DNA of 13,441 nt, from positions 1-13,441 of the forward strand of contig CAZAUJ010000023.1 in NCBI GenBank assembly GCA_964488355.1, read 5' to 3'. The position numbers and the translations under genes are program-made. The notes under the pieces are model-generated. The model was not told where the DNA came from. It searched no databases and saw only the letters and a program-made list of their open reading frames with translations. The stretch comes from Thermoanaerobaculum sp964488355 (GTDB lineage Bacteria > Acidobacteriota > Thermoanaerobaculia > Thermoanaerobaculales > Thermoanaerobaculaceae). Position 1 is the stretch's first letter, and every line of letters starts with the position of its first letter. Of the stretch, positions 13,245 through 13,441 are shown piece by piece.

Positions 13245-13258
13245 CCGCCTTACGGCGG
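13245..13258 (-). other. Short GTAA-capped hairpin between hsdR and guaB
   Basis: On the minus strand CCGCC (13258-13254) and GGCGG (13249-13245) form a 5-bp stem closed by the GNRA-type tetraloop GTAA. It overlaps the spacer of the possible guaB promoter and could mark the end of the upstream hsdR transcript. There is no immediate T-run. The rest of 13259-13319 shows nothing I can name. Confidence 0.25.
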
Positions 13259-13319
13259 GCAGGCTCACCCGGCCTCCCCTGTTACCCGCCCTCGTCCAGG
13301 ACGCCGCCGCCCTCCGCCC

Positions 13320-13441
13320 TCAAGCTGCTGCCAGCCAGCTCTCCGCGAGTACTGCCGTCCGTTGCAAGACGTATTCTGCGCCTCGCTCCTGCCGGTCGGG
13401 TGGGTAGCCGTACTTGTGCAGCACCCGCTTGACCAACACCC
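13320..13441 (-). CDS. hsdR: Type I restriction enzyme R subunit, C-terminal fragment
   Basis: Reading the minus strand from the right edge gives 39 codons ending at TGA (13322-13320). The key stretch is VKRVLHKYGYPPDRQERG, followed by AEYVLQRTAVLAESWLAAA. The KYGYPPDxQ...A...VLxQ...LAExW pattern is typical of the extreme C-terminus of HsdR proteins, the ATP-dependent translocase and nuclease subunit of type I restriction-modification systems. The gene is cut by the window edge, so the motor and nuclease domains cannot be checked. It lies 92 nt upstream of guaB on the same strand. Any hsdM and hsdS genes would be beyond the window. Confidence 0.75.
   Translation of the reverse strand, partial: VLVKRVLHKYGYPPDRQERGAEYVLQRTAVLAESWLAAA

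Noticed and set aside
13226..13432. Small plus-strand frame at the right edge
   Set aside because: It overlaps the HsdR C-terminus on the other strand, has no ribosome binding site and no recognisable motif.

Overview
This is a GC-rich bacterial chromosomal window made almost entirely of housekeeping genes. Short gaps, stop/start overlaps of 4 to 13 nt and GGAGG-type ribosome binding sites are typical throughout. I cannot fix the species. A fused NuoCD, a DnaK carrying the Gram-negative-type numbering, a type A RNase P RNA and the hrcA-grpE-dnaK-dnaJ-prmA-rsmE order would fit a thermophilic or anaerobic member of Acidobacteriota or a neighbouring phylum, but that is a guess.

Layout. (1) Positions 1-723, plus strand: the tail of an unidentified gene, then an exported lytic transglycosylase. 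(2) 781-3634, plus strand: a promoter and a compact respiratory complex I segment, nuoB-nuoCD-nuoI, with no nuoA, nuoH or other subunits beside it. It ends at a bidirectional terminator at 3652-3693. (3) 3700-4954, minus strand: a cold shock protein gene with a structured leader of about 150 nt, and upstream of it a Rossmann-like/DUF2520 protein. (4) 5002-11186, plus strand: a tightly packed chaperone operon, hrcA-grpE-dnaK-dnaJ-prmA-rsmE, the order known from Bacillus-type dnaK operons. (5) 11210-11572, plus strand: the RNase P RNA gene, with its own promoter overlapping the end of rsmE and a T-tract directly after its closing helix. (6) 11755-13227, minus strand: guaB (IMP dehydrogenase), preceded by a -10 element so close to the ATG that the mRNA may be leaderless. 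(7) 13320-13441, minus strand: the last 39 codons of a type I restriction enzyme HsdR subunit, the only hint of accessory DNA.

The genes cover respiration (proton-pumping NADH dehydrogenase core), protein folding (GrpE/DnaK/DnaJ under the HrcA repressor), ribosome modification (PrmA on L11, RsmE on 16S rRNA), tRNA maturation (RNase P) and guanine nucleotide synthesis (GuaB). I found no phage, CRISPR array, insertion sequence, tRNA or clearly new gene system. The most interesting signals are regulatory: the cold shock leader with an internal intrinsic terminator, a dnaK operon whose repressor gene is present but whose canonical CIRCE operator is not seen, the embedded rnpB promoter, and a likely dispersed palindromic repeat between rnpB and guaB.
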